This document shows positions 1 through 7,542 of a DNA stretch of 64,000 bases, piece by piece. The DNA is from Paludibacteraceae bacterium (GTDB lineage Bacteria; Bacteroidota; Bacteroidia; Bacteroidales; Paludibacteraceae): the NCBI GenBank assembly GCA_024400115.1, contig JAKSNF010000007.1, forward strand, positions 1 to 64,000, read 5' to 3'. Position numbers and translations under genes: made by a program. Below the pieces are notes generated by a model, which had not been told where the DNA came from, ran no database searches, and saw only the letters and a program-made list of their open reading frames with translations. Within the stretch, counting starts at the first letter, position 1; every line of letters starts with the position of its first letter.

Positions 1-33
1 CACAACAATGTCACAACATAGTCACAACTTTTA
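1..33. repeat. Three-copy 11-bp direct repeat at window edge
   Basis: CACAAC recurs at positions 1, 12 and 23 with exact 11-bp spacing, just upstream of the first gene. It may continue to the left of the window. No function can be assigned; it could be part of the low-complexity intergenic tracts seen throughout this window. Confidence 0.6.
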
Positions 34-50
34 TAACCTATTGTAAACCT

Positions 51-485
51 ATGAGTAAATTCAAAGCAGCCGAACCTTATAGCGACATTTCCGGTAAGGT
101 ACATGGCAAAAGATCAAACATTAGTGCATGCGTTAATCGTATCACCGGTAAACAACACACCTACTATTGGAATCCCGACAACGTAGTCGTCCAAACCCCT
201 GCGCGTGTCCTCCAACATGTAGTCATTTATAAGGCAAACAAACGAGCCACCATCATCCTTTCCGATCCCGAGAATGTCCGCCTCTATAAGCAGAAGAACA
301 AAACCGAACGTGGCATCGCCAGCGGCTCCCCTCGTGGTTATGTTCTCTCCATACTCATCAAAGAGATCAAACCGCCTCTTCAAGAGGAACTTGCCACCAA
401 GGGAACTATTGATGGCAAAACGCCCGAACAATGGCTTGACATTTTCAACCCTCGTTCAGCGTTTAATCGCCACAAACTTCCATAG
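51..485 (+). CDS. Small hypothetical protein (144 aa)
   Basis: I do not recognise this protein. It is basic (many Lys/Arg), has no signal peptide or membrane segment and is therefore probably cytoplasmic. The ATG at 51 is the first in frame, and the gene is followed by two hairpins (518-536 and 550-580), the second with a run of T, so it looks like a complete single-gene transcript. The C-terminal half contains a TPEQWLDIFNP stretch reminiscent of small Bacteroidota proteins of unknown role. The promoter is probably left of position 51, where only a short CACAAC repeat is visible. The antisense reading frame over 114-431 is treated as a shadow. Confidence 0.6.
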   Translation: MSKFKAAEPYSDISGKVHGKRSNISACVNRITGKQHTYYWNPDNVVVQTPARVLQHVVIYKANKRATIILSDPENVRLYKQKNKTERGIASGSPRGYVLSILIKEIKPPLQEELATKGTIDGKTPEQWLDIFNPRSAFNRHKLP

Positions 486-517
486 TCCCAAAACCTATCT
501 CCACGACCTGTTTCTTC

Positions 518-536
518 GCCCGAAAGTTTTTCGGGC
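518..536. terminator. Short perfect hairpin after the first gene
   Basis: An 8-bp perfect stem (GCCCGAAA/TTTCGGGC) with a 3-nt loop lies 33 bp after the stop codon. It has no T run of its own, so it is either an auxiliary element of the stronger terminator at 550-580 or a 3' stabilising hairpin. Confidence 0.5.
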
Positions 537-549
537 TATCCTATCTCAT

Positions 550-580
550 GCGCATTTGGTAACGCCAAGTGCGCTTTTTT
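550..580 (+). terminator. Rho-independent terminator
   Basis: A stem of about 10 bp (GCGCATTTGG paired with CCAAGTGCGC, one G-T pair) is followed directly by six T residues. It ends the transcript of the 51-485 gene and separates it from the polysaccharide cluster promoter at 600-631. Confidence 0.8.
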
Positions 581-599
581 ATGCAAATTTCGTTTTTTT

Positions 600-631
600 C
601 TTGCATATATCAAAAAAAAGTATTACCTTTG
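600..631 (+). promoter_or_regulatory. Bacteroidota-type promoter for the wecA-like cluster
   Basis: A -33 box (CTTG, 600-603) and a -7 box TACCTTTG (624-631) are separated by 20 bp. The spacer carries the A-tract CATATATCAAAAAAAAG that recurs in other promoters of this window. Transcription should start near 636, giving a leader of about 25 nt before the ATG at 661. Confidence 0.85.
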
Positions 632-660
632 CAAACTATTTGGAAATTAATGGCATAATC

Positions 661-1899
661 ATGTTTGGATTTGATACATTATTGAAGTTATTTTGTTGCG
701 CATTCTTGTCGCTGGTAGCTGTACAATGGATTTATTTCCGTATCCTCAAAATAGCTAAAATCAAGCACTTAGAGGATGTGCCCGATGCACGTAAACTGCA
801 AAAACAACCAACCCCATTCTTAGGCGGATTGGCTGTTTTCTTCGGACTGACGGTGGGGCTTGTCTTAGCCGCATGCCTCTTTCCTGAAGTCAAGAGTTTG
901 CTGCCCGTCATGTTGGCGTGTACGGTTATGCTTTACATAGGCTCCGTGGATGATGTGTTGGGAATCAGCGCCGGTTTACGTGCCTTGATAGAGGCGTTAA
1001 CCATAGTGGGACTAATCTATAGTTCGGGTATGTGTATTGACTCCTTCCATGGCTTATGGGGTATTCAGTCTTTCTCCTGGTACTGGGGTGTGCCGTTGAC
1101 CGTTTTTGTTGGGGTGGGGTTGATCAATGCCTTCAACATGATAGATGGCGTAAATGGGTTGAGTAGCCTATCCTGCATTGTGTGCAGTTGTCTTTTGGGC
1201 ACTATCTTCTACAAGATGGGCGACCCTGTTAATGCTGCTTTGGCTTTCTGCTTTGCCGGCGCGTTGATAACCTTTGCCGTACATAATATCTTCGGACGTA
1301 AGAGTTGTATGTTTATCGGTGACGGAGGAACGATGGTGATGGGACTGCTTGTTTCGTGGTTCGTTATCCGTATCACGTCTCATCAAGGTTTAGCCTCTAA
1401 CCAAATGGATCAGATAGGAATGAACGTGATAGCGATGCTGTTAGCTGTAGTGAGTGTGCCGGTATTTGATACGTTACGTGTTATGTTTATGCGCATCTTC
1501 CGCGGTAAGTCACCCTTTGTGCCGGATAAAACGCACTTACACCACCTCTTCATTGAACTTGGCTTTAGTCATATCTTCACAACCCTAATGGAAGTGATGT
1601 TAGGGGTGCTGGTTACCTTTATTTGGTATATGTCCTATAAACTGGGCGCCGGAGTAGAGTGGCAACTGTATATCATGCTTGCAGCGGCGCTCTTCTTAAT
1701 CGGTGGTACGACGGCAGCACTGTTCTACTGCACCTCGCATGCCGACCTAAAGCAGCGTATTTATGCCAAAGCTTCTTTGTCGCATCCAAAGGATACCAAA
1801 TGGTGGTACTACGTTCGGCAGTTGGTGGACTATCGTGCCTACGATGCGGATCAAGAGTTTGAAGAAAACGGATATAAAAAGAATAAATTTAATAACTGA
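661..1899 (+). CDS. wecA: WecA/TagO-type undecaprenyl-phosphate HexNAc-1-P transferase
   Basis: Polytopic inner-membrane enzyme that transfers a HexNAc-1-phosphate from a UDP-sugar to undecaprenyl phosphate, starting synthesis of O-antigen or other glycans. Visible signatures: QPTPFLGGLAVF near residues 49-60, the Mg-binding Asp pair SVDDVLG (D97/D98), NAFNMIDGVNG near 156-166, FIGDGG in the second half and a C-terminal THLHHLF motif that corresponds to the family HIHH element. About ten hydrophobic segments are seen and 412 aa is normal for the family. The frame stays open upstream to 274, but ATG 661 is chosen because it begins the conserved first membrane helix and lies 30 bp after the promoter. 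Co-transcribed with the export genes that follow (6-bp gap). Confidence 0.9.
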   Translation: MFGFDTLLKLFCCAFLSLVAVQWIYFRILKIAKIKHLEDVPDARKLQKQPTPFLGGLAVFFGLTVGLVLAACLFPEVKSLLPVMLACTVMLYIGSVDDVLGISAGLRALIEALTIVGLIYSSGMCIDSFHGLWGIQSFSWYWGVPLTVFVGVGLINAFNMIDGVNGLSSLSCIVCSCLLGTIFYKMGDPVNAALAFCFAGALITFAVHNIFGRKSCMFIGDGGTMVMGLLVSWFVIRITSHQGLASNQMDQIGMNVIAMLLAVVSVPVFDTLRVMFMRIFRGKSPFVPDKTHLHHLFIELGFSHIFTTLMEVMLGVLVTFIWYMSYKLGAGVEWQLYIMLAAALFLIGGTTAALFYCTSHADLKQRIYAKASLSHPKDTKWWYYVRQLVDYRAYDADQEFEENGYKKNKFNN

Positions 1900-1905
1900 T
1901 ATAGA

Positions 1906-2559
1906 ATGAAAAATTCCTTATTTGCCGTTAAGGTGCATCATTTAGTCTATTTCTCATCATTAGCCCTCTTATTAATGGGCTGTACGTCGGTGAAAAAGAT
2001 GTCCCTCGTACATGAGTTGCCTCAAGAGACGGCTTTGCCCTCTTATCCTGAATTTATCATCGAAGTGGGCGATGAACTATCTATTTTCGTAACGGCGTTG
2101 GACCCGCAAGCCGCGGCACCGTTTAATGTGGAGACCTCGCACCAAGTGCAATTGGACGGAACGATAGACCTACCTATCTTAGGTCGCGTTGTGGTTGAGG
2201 GGAAGACACTGAAGGAGGTTAAAAACATAGTGCTGTCATTAGTGTCTGAGAATCTGCAAAATGCTTTTGTGAATATCTATTTCACCAGCGCTTCTATCTT
2301 CGTGTTAGGAGAAGTGGGAAATCCGCACAAAATGGATATATCTAAACCCATTACGATTTTAAGTGCTATCGGTGCTGCCGGAGGATTAACGAGAAACGCT
2401 CGTTATGATCAAGTAGAGGTTATTCGCACAAAGGGCAATAAGATGAATAAGTATATCGTGGATTTAACCTCCCCTGAGTTGGTTCAGTCACCGTGCTATT
2501 ACTTAACGAAAGGCGATATAGTGAACGTCCTTCCTAAATATTCCGTCTTGGTGAAATAA
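1906..2559 (+). CDS. Wza-like polysaccharide export lipoprotein
   Basis: Probable outer-membrane-linked polysaccharide export protein of the Wza family. The N-terminus has a lipoprotein signal ending LLLMGC (Cys 26 would be lipidated). Residues around 48-120 (IEVGDELSIFV, then QVQLDGTIDLPILGRV) form the poly-export domain, followed by an SLBB-like part (FVLGEVGNPHKM, TILSAIGAAGGLTRNARY). At 217 aa it is shorter than Wza of E. coli (about 380 aa) but typical for Bacteroidota exporters. It sits between the initiating transferase and a Wzz-like protein, so the three likely handle one glycan. Confidence 0.85.
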   Translation: MKNSLFAVKVHHLVYFSSLALLLMGCTSVKKMSLVHELPQETALPSYPEFIIEVGDELSIFVTALDPQAAAPFNVETSHQVQLDGTIDLPILGRVVVEGKTLKEVKNIVLSLVSENLQNAFVNIYFTSASIFVLGEVGNPHKMDISKPITILSAIGAAGGLTRNARYDQVEVIRTKGNKMNKYIVDLTSPELVQSPCYYLTKGDIVNVLPKYSVLVK

Positions 2560-2600
2560 GTAGAATATATCATACATCACACATTAAACGTACATAAATC

Positions 2601-3974
2601 ATGGATATTAAAGAATTAGTCAATTGGTGTTGGCAACGCAAATGGTGGTTTGTTATTAGTGTGGTTCTGTGCTTGGGCATAGGCGCATTTTATTTCCTAT
2701 CTACCACACCTAAACATAATGTTAGTGCCTCTATCATGCTGCGCACACCGGACTTAGACTCCCAACAAGGCGAGATGATGAGTATGATGGGTGTAGAAGG
2801 TAATAAATCTGCCGAAGATGAGATTGAGGTGCTCCTGTCTCGTGACCTTATGGCGCAAATAGTGGATAGCCTTCACCTCACGGTAGTGGTTGAGAAACGG
2901 CACCACTTGCGTTGGATGCCCGTTTATCCCTGTCCCGAGTTTGCGTTGGCTTATGAGCAACCGGTAATCAAGAAACATACCTATCGTGTGAAAGAGGGTG
3001 GGGATAAATACCGTATCACGGTCTATCCTCGTCTTGCTATGATAGATATACTACAAGAGCGATTGGATGTAAAGCGCATTGCGCGTGAGTCGCAAATCAT
3101 TTCTTTATCGACGGTAACAACCAATCCCAATCAGGCGATAGATATCCTCAACTTGCTCTTAAACCTCTACAATGAGGGTGCTAATGTGGATAAGTATAAC
3201 ATTGCTCTCCAGTCGCAGACGTTCTTGAATGATCGTCTAATAACCCTTAAACAAGATTTATTGGAAGCCGAGACGGCACTGGAAGCCTATAAGATTGAGC
3301 ACCAAATAACCAATATCACCGGTACGGCAGCGGAGTATCACAGTTTAATCAAGAACTATGACCACCAGTTGGAAGATATCAATTATGAACTGCGCCTATT
3401 GGATAACTTAGACGAACAACTCAAGGACACATTGGTGCGCTCCAATAAAGGATTGATATACGGAACATGCAATTCAAGTGCTGTTAATACGCTTATTTCT
3501 GCTTATAACGAACATGTATCTCAACGAATCGCTTTAATGGAAGCGACAACGGAGAATAACCCGAGAGTAAAAACGTTAGATTATTTGATGGAGCAACAAC
3601 GCCTCAATATCATGCGCGGTTGCAAAGAAGCTCGTGCTTCCTTGCAATTACGTAAAGAGCACTTGATGGGTCTAAGTAATACATATTCTAAATCATTGGC
3701 AGAACTGCCCGAGATAGAACGTACCTATATTGAACTACAACGTGCCAAGGATACCAAAGAGCAACAATACCTCTACCTCATTCAGAAACGTGAGGAGAGT
3801 GACCTTATCTTGGCATCCTCAACGGTGCCCGTTAAGGTAGTTAGTTCGGCTCAGAAAGCAGCTAAACTGGTGTCGCCCTCTATTATGAAGACCGGTGTCG
3901 GTTCTATGCTCTTGGGATTGCTTCTCCCGTTGTTAGTCTATTTCTTTGTCGTCTTTAAAAAAGAGTTTCTATAA
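2601..3974 (+). CDS. Wzz-like chain-length determinant / polysaccharide co-polymerase, no kinase domain
   Basis: Inner-membrane co-polymerase that sets polysaccharide length or bridges to the Wza channel. One membrane helix lies at about residues 16-35 and a second at the C-terminus (about 432-453); the periplasmic part between them contains long coiled-coil helices and a GNVR-type segment (ELPEIERTYIELQRAKDTKEQQYLYLIQKREE). Unlike the Wzc-type protein at 60816-63425, it stops right after the second helix, so no tyrosine-kinase domain is present. It follows the Wza-like gene in the same apparent operon. Confidence 0.85.
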   Translation: MDIKELVNWCWQRKWWFVISVVLCLGIGAFYFLSTTPKHNVSASIMLRTPDLDSQQGEMMSMMGVEGNKSAEDEIEVLLSRDLMAQIVDSLHLTVVVEKRHHLRWMPVYPCPEFALAYEQPVIKKHTYRVKEGGDKYRITVYPRLAMIDILQERLDVKRIARESQIISLSTVTTNPNQAIDILNLLLNLYNEGANVDKYNIALQSQTFLNDRLITLKQDLLEAETALEAYKIEHQITNITGTAAEYHSLIKNYDHQLEDINYELRLLDNLDEQLKDTLVRSNKGLIYGTCNSSAVNTLISAYNEHVSQRIALMEATTENNPRVKTLDYLMEQQRLNIMRGCKEARASLQLRKEHLMGLSNTYSKSLAELPEIERTYIELQRAKDTKEQQYLYLIQKREESDLILASSTVPVKVVSSAQKAAKLVSPSIMKTGVGSMLLGLLLPLLVYFFVVFKKEFL

Positions 3975-4010
3975 CCACAATCCACTATCCACCATCCACC
4001 ATCCACCAAC
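3975..4010. repeat. Period-7 CCAnnAT tract between genes
   Basis: The whole 36-bp gap between the stop at 3974 and the ATG at 4011 consists of heptamers of the form CCACAAT / CCACTAT / CCACCAT. The same unit is found inside recF (7765-7798) and the GlcD-GlcF gene (54488-54522). Confidence 0.8.
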
Positions 4011-5186
4011 ATGCGTCGTCTCCTAACTATCATCCTTTTAGCTAGTAGCCTCTCCGCCTATAGGCTGTATGCAGCCGAGCCTCTCCACCTCTCCGCCTCT
4101 CAGCCTCGTTTTTGCGGTGCTTGGGTGGCAACGGTGGCGAATATTGATTGGCCTCGACCCAATACGGTAGGCAATCCGGCACAACAGGAAACCGACCTTG
4201 TTAACCTCATTGACTCGCTCTCTGCTTTAGGGGTCAACGCTCTTGTTTTTCAAGTCCGTCCTACGGCAGATGCGCTCTATCAATCTTCCCTCGAACCCGT
4301 CAGCCATTGGCTCACCGGGGAACAGTCAACTCTAAACTCTAAACTCTCCACTCTAAACTATTTCGATCCTTTAGCTGTCGCACTGCGCGAAGCGCATAAG
4401 CGGCATATGGAGGTACATGCGTGGCTCAATCCTTTCCGCGTGAATATCAACTCCATGACTAAGGACGTGCTCTGTCCCGACCATGTTTTTTATCGCCATC
4501 CCGAGTGGTTCTGGAAGTACGGAGAGCAGTGGTATTTCGACCCGGGACTGCAAGAGACGCGCGATTGGATATGCGCTGTAGTGAAGGACATCATCACGCA
4601 TTATGACGTAGATGCCATCCACATGGATGACTATTTCTATCCCTATCCCATAGCAGGGCAGACGCTGCCGGACAAGCAGACTTTCCTTACGCATGCCCGT
4701 GGCTTTAACGATATAGAGGATTGGAGACGAGATAATGTCAACCTCACCATTGAGCAGATAAGTGCCACTATTCGTTCTACGCGCCCTCAAGTGCAATTCG
4801 GTATATCGCCCTTTGGTATCAATGCCACCAATTATAATAGCCTTTATGCCGACATCCTCTTGTGGGCAGAGAAGGGGTGGATAGACTATGTCATTCCCCA
4901 ACTCTATTGGCCGATTGACTCTAACTCCCCCAATACCGACTATGCCACATTGGCGGCTTGGTGGGCGAAGCAATTAGAGCCATATAAGACGGCTCTTTAT
5001 ACGGGTCATGCCGTTTACAGAATGAAAAGCGGTAAGGCGAATAATCCGTGGCAGCTGGGTGATGAACTAATTAGGCAGCGACTTGTTAATAAGTCACTGC
5101 CTAAAATCACCGGTGAGTGCTACTATTCAGCACATCACGTCTTTAATTATCCAAACGTATTTCTTACGCCGTTATTTACTTATTGA
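4011..5186 (+). CDS. Secreted GHL10-type glycosidase-like protein (YngK/DUF187 family)
   Basis: Predicted periplasmic or surface protein of the glycosyl-hydrolase-like family 10 (YngK), thought to act on a glycan; the true substrate is unknown. A signal peptide ends near AAEP (residue 22). Conserved features: GAWVATVANIDWP, VNALVFQVRPTADALY, HAWLNPFRVN, a HMDDYFYP segment with candidate catalytic acids, and WIDYVIPQLYW. Its 391 aa is near the family size. Between residues 105 and 118 an STLNSKLSTLN peptide, encoded by a heptamer tract, replaces the usual short loop before FDPLAVALREAHKR. The gene is the last of the left cluster and overlaps the stop of the convergent GGGtGRT gene by 11 bp. 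Confidence 0.85.
   Translation: MRRLLTIILLASSLSAYRLYAAEPLHLSASQPRFCGAWVATVANIDWPRPNTVGNPAQQETDLVNLIDSLSALGVNALVFQVRPTADALYQSSLEPVSHWLTGEQSTLNSKLSTLNYFDPLAVALREAHKRHMEVHAWLNPFRVNINSMTKDVLCPDHVFYRHPEWFWKYGEQWYFDPGLQETRDWICAVVKDIITHYDVDAIHMDDYFYPYPIAGQTLPDKQTFLTHARGFNDIEDWRRDNVNLTIEQISATIRSTRPQVQFGISPFGINATNYNSLYADILLWAEKGWIDYVIPQLYWPIDSNSPNTDYATLAAWWAKQLEPYKTALYTGHAVYRMKSGKANNPWQLGDELIRQRLVNKSLPKITGECYYSAHHVFNYPNVFLTPLFTY
4327..4360 (+). repeat. In-frame period-7 ACTCTAA tract inside the GHL10 gene
   Basis: About five heptamers (ACTCTAA, ACTCTAA, ACTCTCC, ACTCTAA) encode STLNSKLSTLN. The same DNA and peptide occur in msbA, the GT2 gene and the SpoIID-like gene. Confidence 0.85.
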
Positions 5187-6186
5187 GAGCTAACGCCACA
5201 TTAACGGCGCAAGCTACGGTGCAACCTACCATCGGGTTATTACCGATACCGAGGAAGCCCATCATCTCTACGTGTGCCGGAACGGAAGAACTACCTGCGA
5301 ACTGAGCGTCGCTATGCATACGACCCATGGTGTCCGTCATACCGTAAGAAGCGGGACCGGCAGCCATGTTATCGGGGTGCAAGGTACGACCTGTACCGCC
5401 ACCGGAAGCTACGCTGAAGTAAGGCTTACCGGCAAGGATACGCTCTTTCTTATACGTACCTGCAACGGGGTGCTGGAAGCGGGTGGGGTTGGTGGAGTTA
5501 CCGGTGATGGATACATCCACGTTCTCGTGCCACAGGATAGCTACACCCTCACGTACATCGTCTGCACCATAGCAGTTCACTTTAGCGCGAGGACCGTTGC
5601 TATAAGCCTTGGTCTTAACCACGTTCAGTTTACCCGTGAAGTAATCAAACTCCGTTTGTACATAGGTAAAACCGTTGATACGGCTGATGATCATAGCAGC
5701 GTCTTTTCCCAGACCATCGAGGATGATACGAAGCGGTTTTTGACGAACCTTATTCGCCATCTCGGCAATCTTAATAGCGCCTTCAGCAGCTGCGAAAGAC
5801 TCGTGACCGGCAAGGAAAGCAAAGCACTCCGTCTCCTCACGGAGCAGACGAGCAGCTAAGTTACCATGACCGATACCAACCTTACGGTCGTCAGCTACCG
5901 AACCCGGGATACAGAAGGCTTGCAGACCAATACCGATAGCTTCGGCAGCGTCAGCAGCGTTCTTGCAACCTTTCTTCAGGGCAATAGCGGAACCTACAAC
6001 ATAAGCCCACTTAGCGTTCTCAAAGCAGATACGCTGTGTCTCTTCGCAAGTGATATACGGATCGAGACCGTATTGCTCGCAAATCTCGTTGGCTTCTTCT
6101 ATACTCTTAATGCCGTTGGCATTCAATGCGGCGAGAATCTGTTTCTCGCGGCGGTCTTGCGACTCAAATTGTACGGGACGAATCAT
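5176..6186 (-). CDS. GGGtGRT family protein
   Basis: A member of the GGGtGRT family, a conserved anaerobe family of unknown biochemical role, named for the motif seen here as SGGGTGRTLHPD at about residues 262-273. No signal peptide; probably cytoplasmic. It has scattered cysteines (for example CEQYG, CEETQRIC, and CTVACAV near the C-terminus) and a conserved-looking GHGNLAARLL stretch. At 336 aa it is of family size. It follows the NifU-like gene by 3 bp, the usual arrangement for this family, so the two probably act together, possibly in Fe-S or electron-transfer chemistry (inference). It shares one long leader and promoter with the upstream gene. Confidence 0.88.
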   Translation of the reverse strand: MIRPVQFESQDRREKQILAALNANGIKSIEEANEICEQYGLDPYITCEETQRICFENAKWAYVVGSAIALKKGCKNAADAAEAIGIGLQAFCIPGSVADDRKVGIGHGNLAARLLREETECFAFLAGHESFAAAEGAIKIAEMANKVRQKPLRIILDGLGKDAAMIISRINGFTYVQTEFDYFTGKLNVVKTKAYSNGPRAKVNCYGADDVREGVAILWHENVDVSITGNSTNPTRFQHPVAGTYKKERILAGKPYFSVASGGGTGRTLHPDNMAAGPASYGMTDTMGRMHSDAQFAGSSSVPAHVEMMGFLGIGNNPMVGCTVACAVNVALALNK

Positions 6187-6189
6187 AAC

Positions 6190-6891
6190 TTACTCCTTTC
6201 TTGGGTCAATAGATTTAACGGCACCTTGCTCTTTGGTCGTACGACCATAAGTTCCGGTTACTTGTTTCAATGCCTCGTCAGCAGGCACACCTTTCTTAAT
6301 TGCGTCCATGAACTTGCCCATATGAACATATTCATAACCGCAGATCTCGTTATCCTCATCCAAGTACTCCTTGGTGATATAACCTTCGGTCAGTTGGAGG
6401 TAACGCGGACCCTTCACCTTAGTGGAGTAGAGCGTTCCTACTTGAGAAACGAGGCCTTTACCGAGGTCTTCCAAACCGGCACCAATCGTCAAACCGCCCT
6501 CCGAGAAAGCGGATTGAGTACGACCGTAAACGATTTGCAAGAAGAGCTCACGCATAGCCGTGTTGATAGCGTCGCAAACGAGGTCTGTATTGAGTGCCTC
6601 AAGCAGCGTCTTACCCGGCAGAATCTCAGCAGCCATAGCGGCACTGTGGGTCATACCCGAGCAACCGATGGTCTCTACCAGAGCTTCCTCGATGATACCG
6701 TCTTTAACGTTCAAACTCAGTTTGCACGCACCTTGTTGAGGAGCGCACCAACCAATACCGTGGGTCATACCCGAGATGTCTTTAATCTCTTTGGCTTTTA
6801 CCCACTTACCCTCTTCAGGGATTGGAGCCGGTCCGTGATGAGGACCTTTGGCTACAGAACACATGTTCTGCACTTCCTTTGAGTAAATCAT
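6190..6891 (-). CDS. NifU-like iron-sulfur scaffold protein paired with GGGtGRT
   Basis: Resembles the N-terminal half of NifU/IscU Fe-S assembly scaffolds: GWCAPQQGACKL near residue 48, IGCSGMTHSAAMAAEILPGK near 75, and LVCDAI near 103 supply the three expected cysteine regions. It is longer (233 aa) than IscU, with an added C-terminal part (LTEGYITKEYLDEDNEICGYEY) that is specific to the GGGtGRT-linked version. ATG 6891 is used; an internal ATG at 6864 (MCSVAKG) is an alternative. First gene of the leftward two-gene operon, preceded by an unusually long noncoding stretch. Confidence 0.82.
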   Translation of the reverse strand: MIYSKEVQNMCSVAKGPHHGPAPIPEEGKWVKAKEIKDISGMTHGIGWCAPQQGACKLSLNVKDGIIEEALVETIGCSGMTHSAAMAAEILPGKTLLEALNTDLVCDAINTAMRELFLQIVYGRTQSAFSEGGLTIGAGLEDLGKGLVSQVGTLYSTKVKGPRYLQLTEGYITKEYLDEDNEICGYEYVHMGKFMDAIKKGVPADEALKQVTGTYGRTTKEQGAVKSIDPRKE

Positions 6892-6940
6892 TGTTGTATA
6901 AATGTTTAATGTTTGGTTTAATTTTTCTTTGGTTGTTTTT

Positions 6941-7402
6941 TCTCCCGCTCACTCGCTTTGCTCGTTATTACGCTACGCCTTCGGCTATTTGCTGCCATGG
7001 CTATAAGCCTCGCTTTATGCTTTTATTCCGGGCGGCTAAAGCACGCCCTATGCTCGTCGAGTGGGCTTCACAAGATGTCAAAGTTCAACTTTGACAGGGT
7101 TGTTTCAGCCCCCTCTCCTTAATTACACAAATAAGATATGCTTCGTCTGCACCTCTCTGCCTCTCGCCTCTAACCAGCAGTAGGCACTTGCACCGTCCTC
7201 TCACCTATCTGCAACACTTGCATCCGCGTAATTGAGGAGAACGAGGCGAAAGGCACCCCTAGGCTTGCGGGGCAAGGCTATCGTGCTGAGCCTTGTTCGA
7301 CGGGCAAAGCGTGTGCTTTAGCCACGCAGAATAAAGCAATTTTAGTGCGGACTATGGGCTGACGCGTAATTTGCGTAATAAGCCGATAGGCTGAGCGGGA
7401 GA
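6941..7402. repeat. Large imperfect inverted repeat in a 651-bp noncoding region; candidate structured RNA leader
   Basis: This is the only gene-free stretch over 300 bp (6892-7542). The left arm (about 6941-7126) and right arm (about 7228-7402) are imperfect inverted copies. Matching blocks include TCTCCCGCTCA with TGAGCGGGAGA at the ends, GCTAAAGCAC with GTGCTTTAGC in the middle, and CTCCTTAATTA with TAATTGAGGAG inside, around a loop of about 100 nt. Smaller hairpins are nested (GGGCGGCTAAAGCACGCCC; GTCAAAGTTCAACTTTGAC). A leftward promoter at 7460-7490 would transcribe the whole structure as a 5' leader of the NifU-like/GGGtGRT operon or as a separate RNA. No known riboswitch, RNase P, tmRNA or SRP signature was recognised. 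Arm ends are approximate. Confidence 0.65.
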
Positions 7403-7459
7403 CTAAAAATCTCGCAATCTTTTACCTCTTTGTTCTCGACTCCTCGAGATTTCGCGCTG

Positions 7460-7490
7460 CAAAGTTACGCTTTTTTTTTGACTTATGCAA
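7460..7490 (-). promoter_or_regulatory. Leftward Bacteroidota-type promoter for the NifU-like/GGGtGRT operon
   Basis: On the minus strand, TAACTTTG (complement of 7460-7467) is the -7 box and TTG (complement of 7488-7490) the -33 box, with 20 bp between and an A-tract in the spacer. Transcription would begin near 7455, about 560 nt before the ATG at 6891. Confidence 0.8.
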
Positions 7491-7506
7491 GAAAAAGACA
7501 AAAATA

Positions 7507-7538
7507 TTTGCATATTTGCGTAAAAAGTTGTAACTTTG
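7507..7538 (+). promoter_or_regulatory. Rightward promoter for recF, back to back with the leftward one
   Basis: TTTG at 7507-7510, a 20-bp spacer and TAACTTTG at 7531-7538. The expected start of transcription (about 5 nt after the box) falls on or next to the GTG start codon of recF at 7543, which implies a leaderless mRNA. Confidence 0.85.
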
Positions 7539-7542
7539 CACC

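Noticed and set aside
274-660. Long N-terminal extension of the WecA-like frame
   Set aside because: It covers the preceding gene, two terminators and the promoter, so translation must begin at 661.
5272-6882. Long plus-strand open frames opposite the GGGtGRT and NifU-like genes (up to 338 codons)
   Set aside because: They mirror strongly conserved genes on the minus strand, have no domain-like sequence and no promoter, so they are antisense shadows.
7100-7330. tmRNA or RNase P RNA in the 6941-7402 region (a TTCGACGGG string resembles the tmRNA start)
   Set aside because: No tag reading frame, tRNA-like end or conserved P RNA blocks could be found on either strand.
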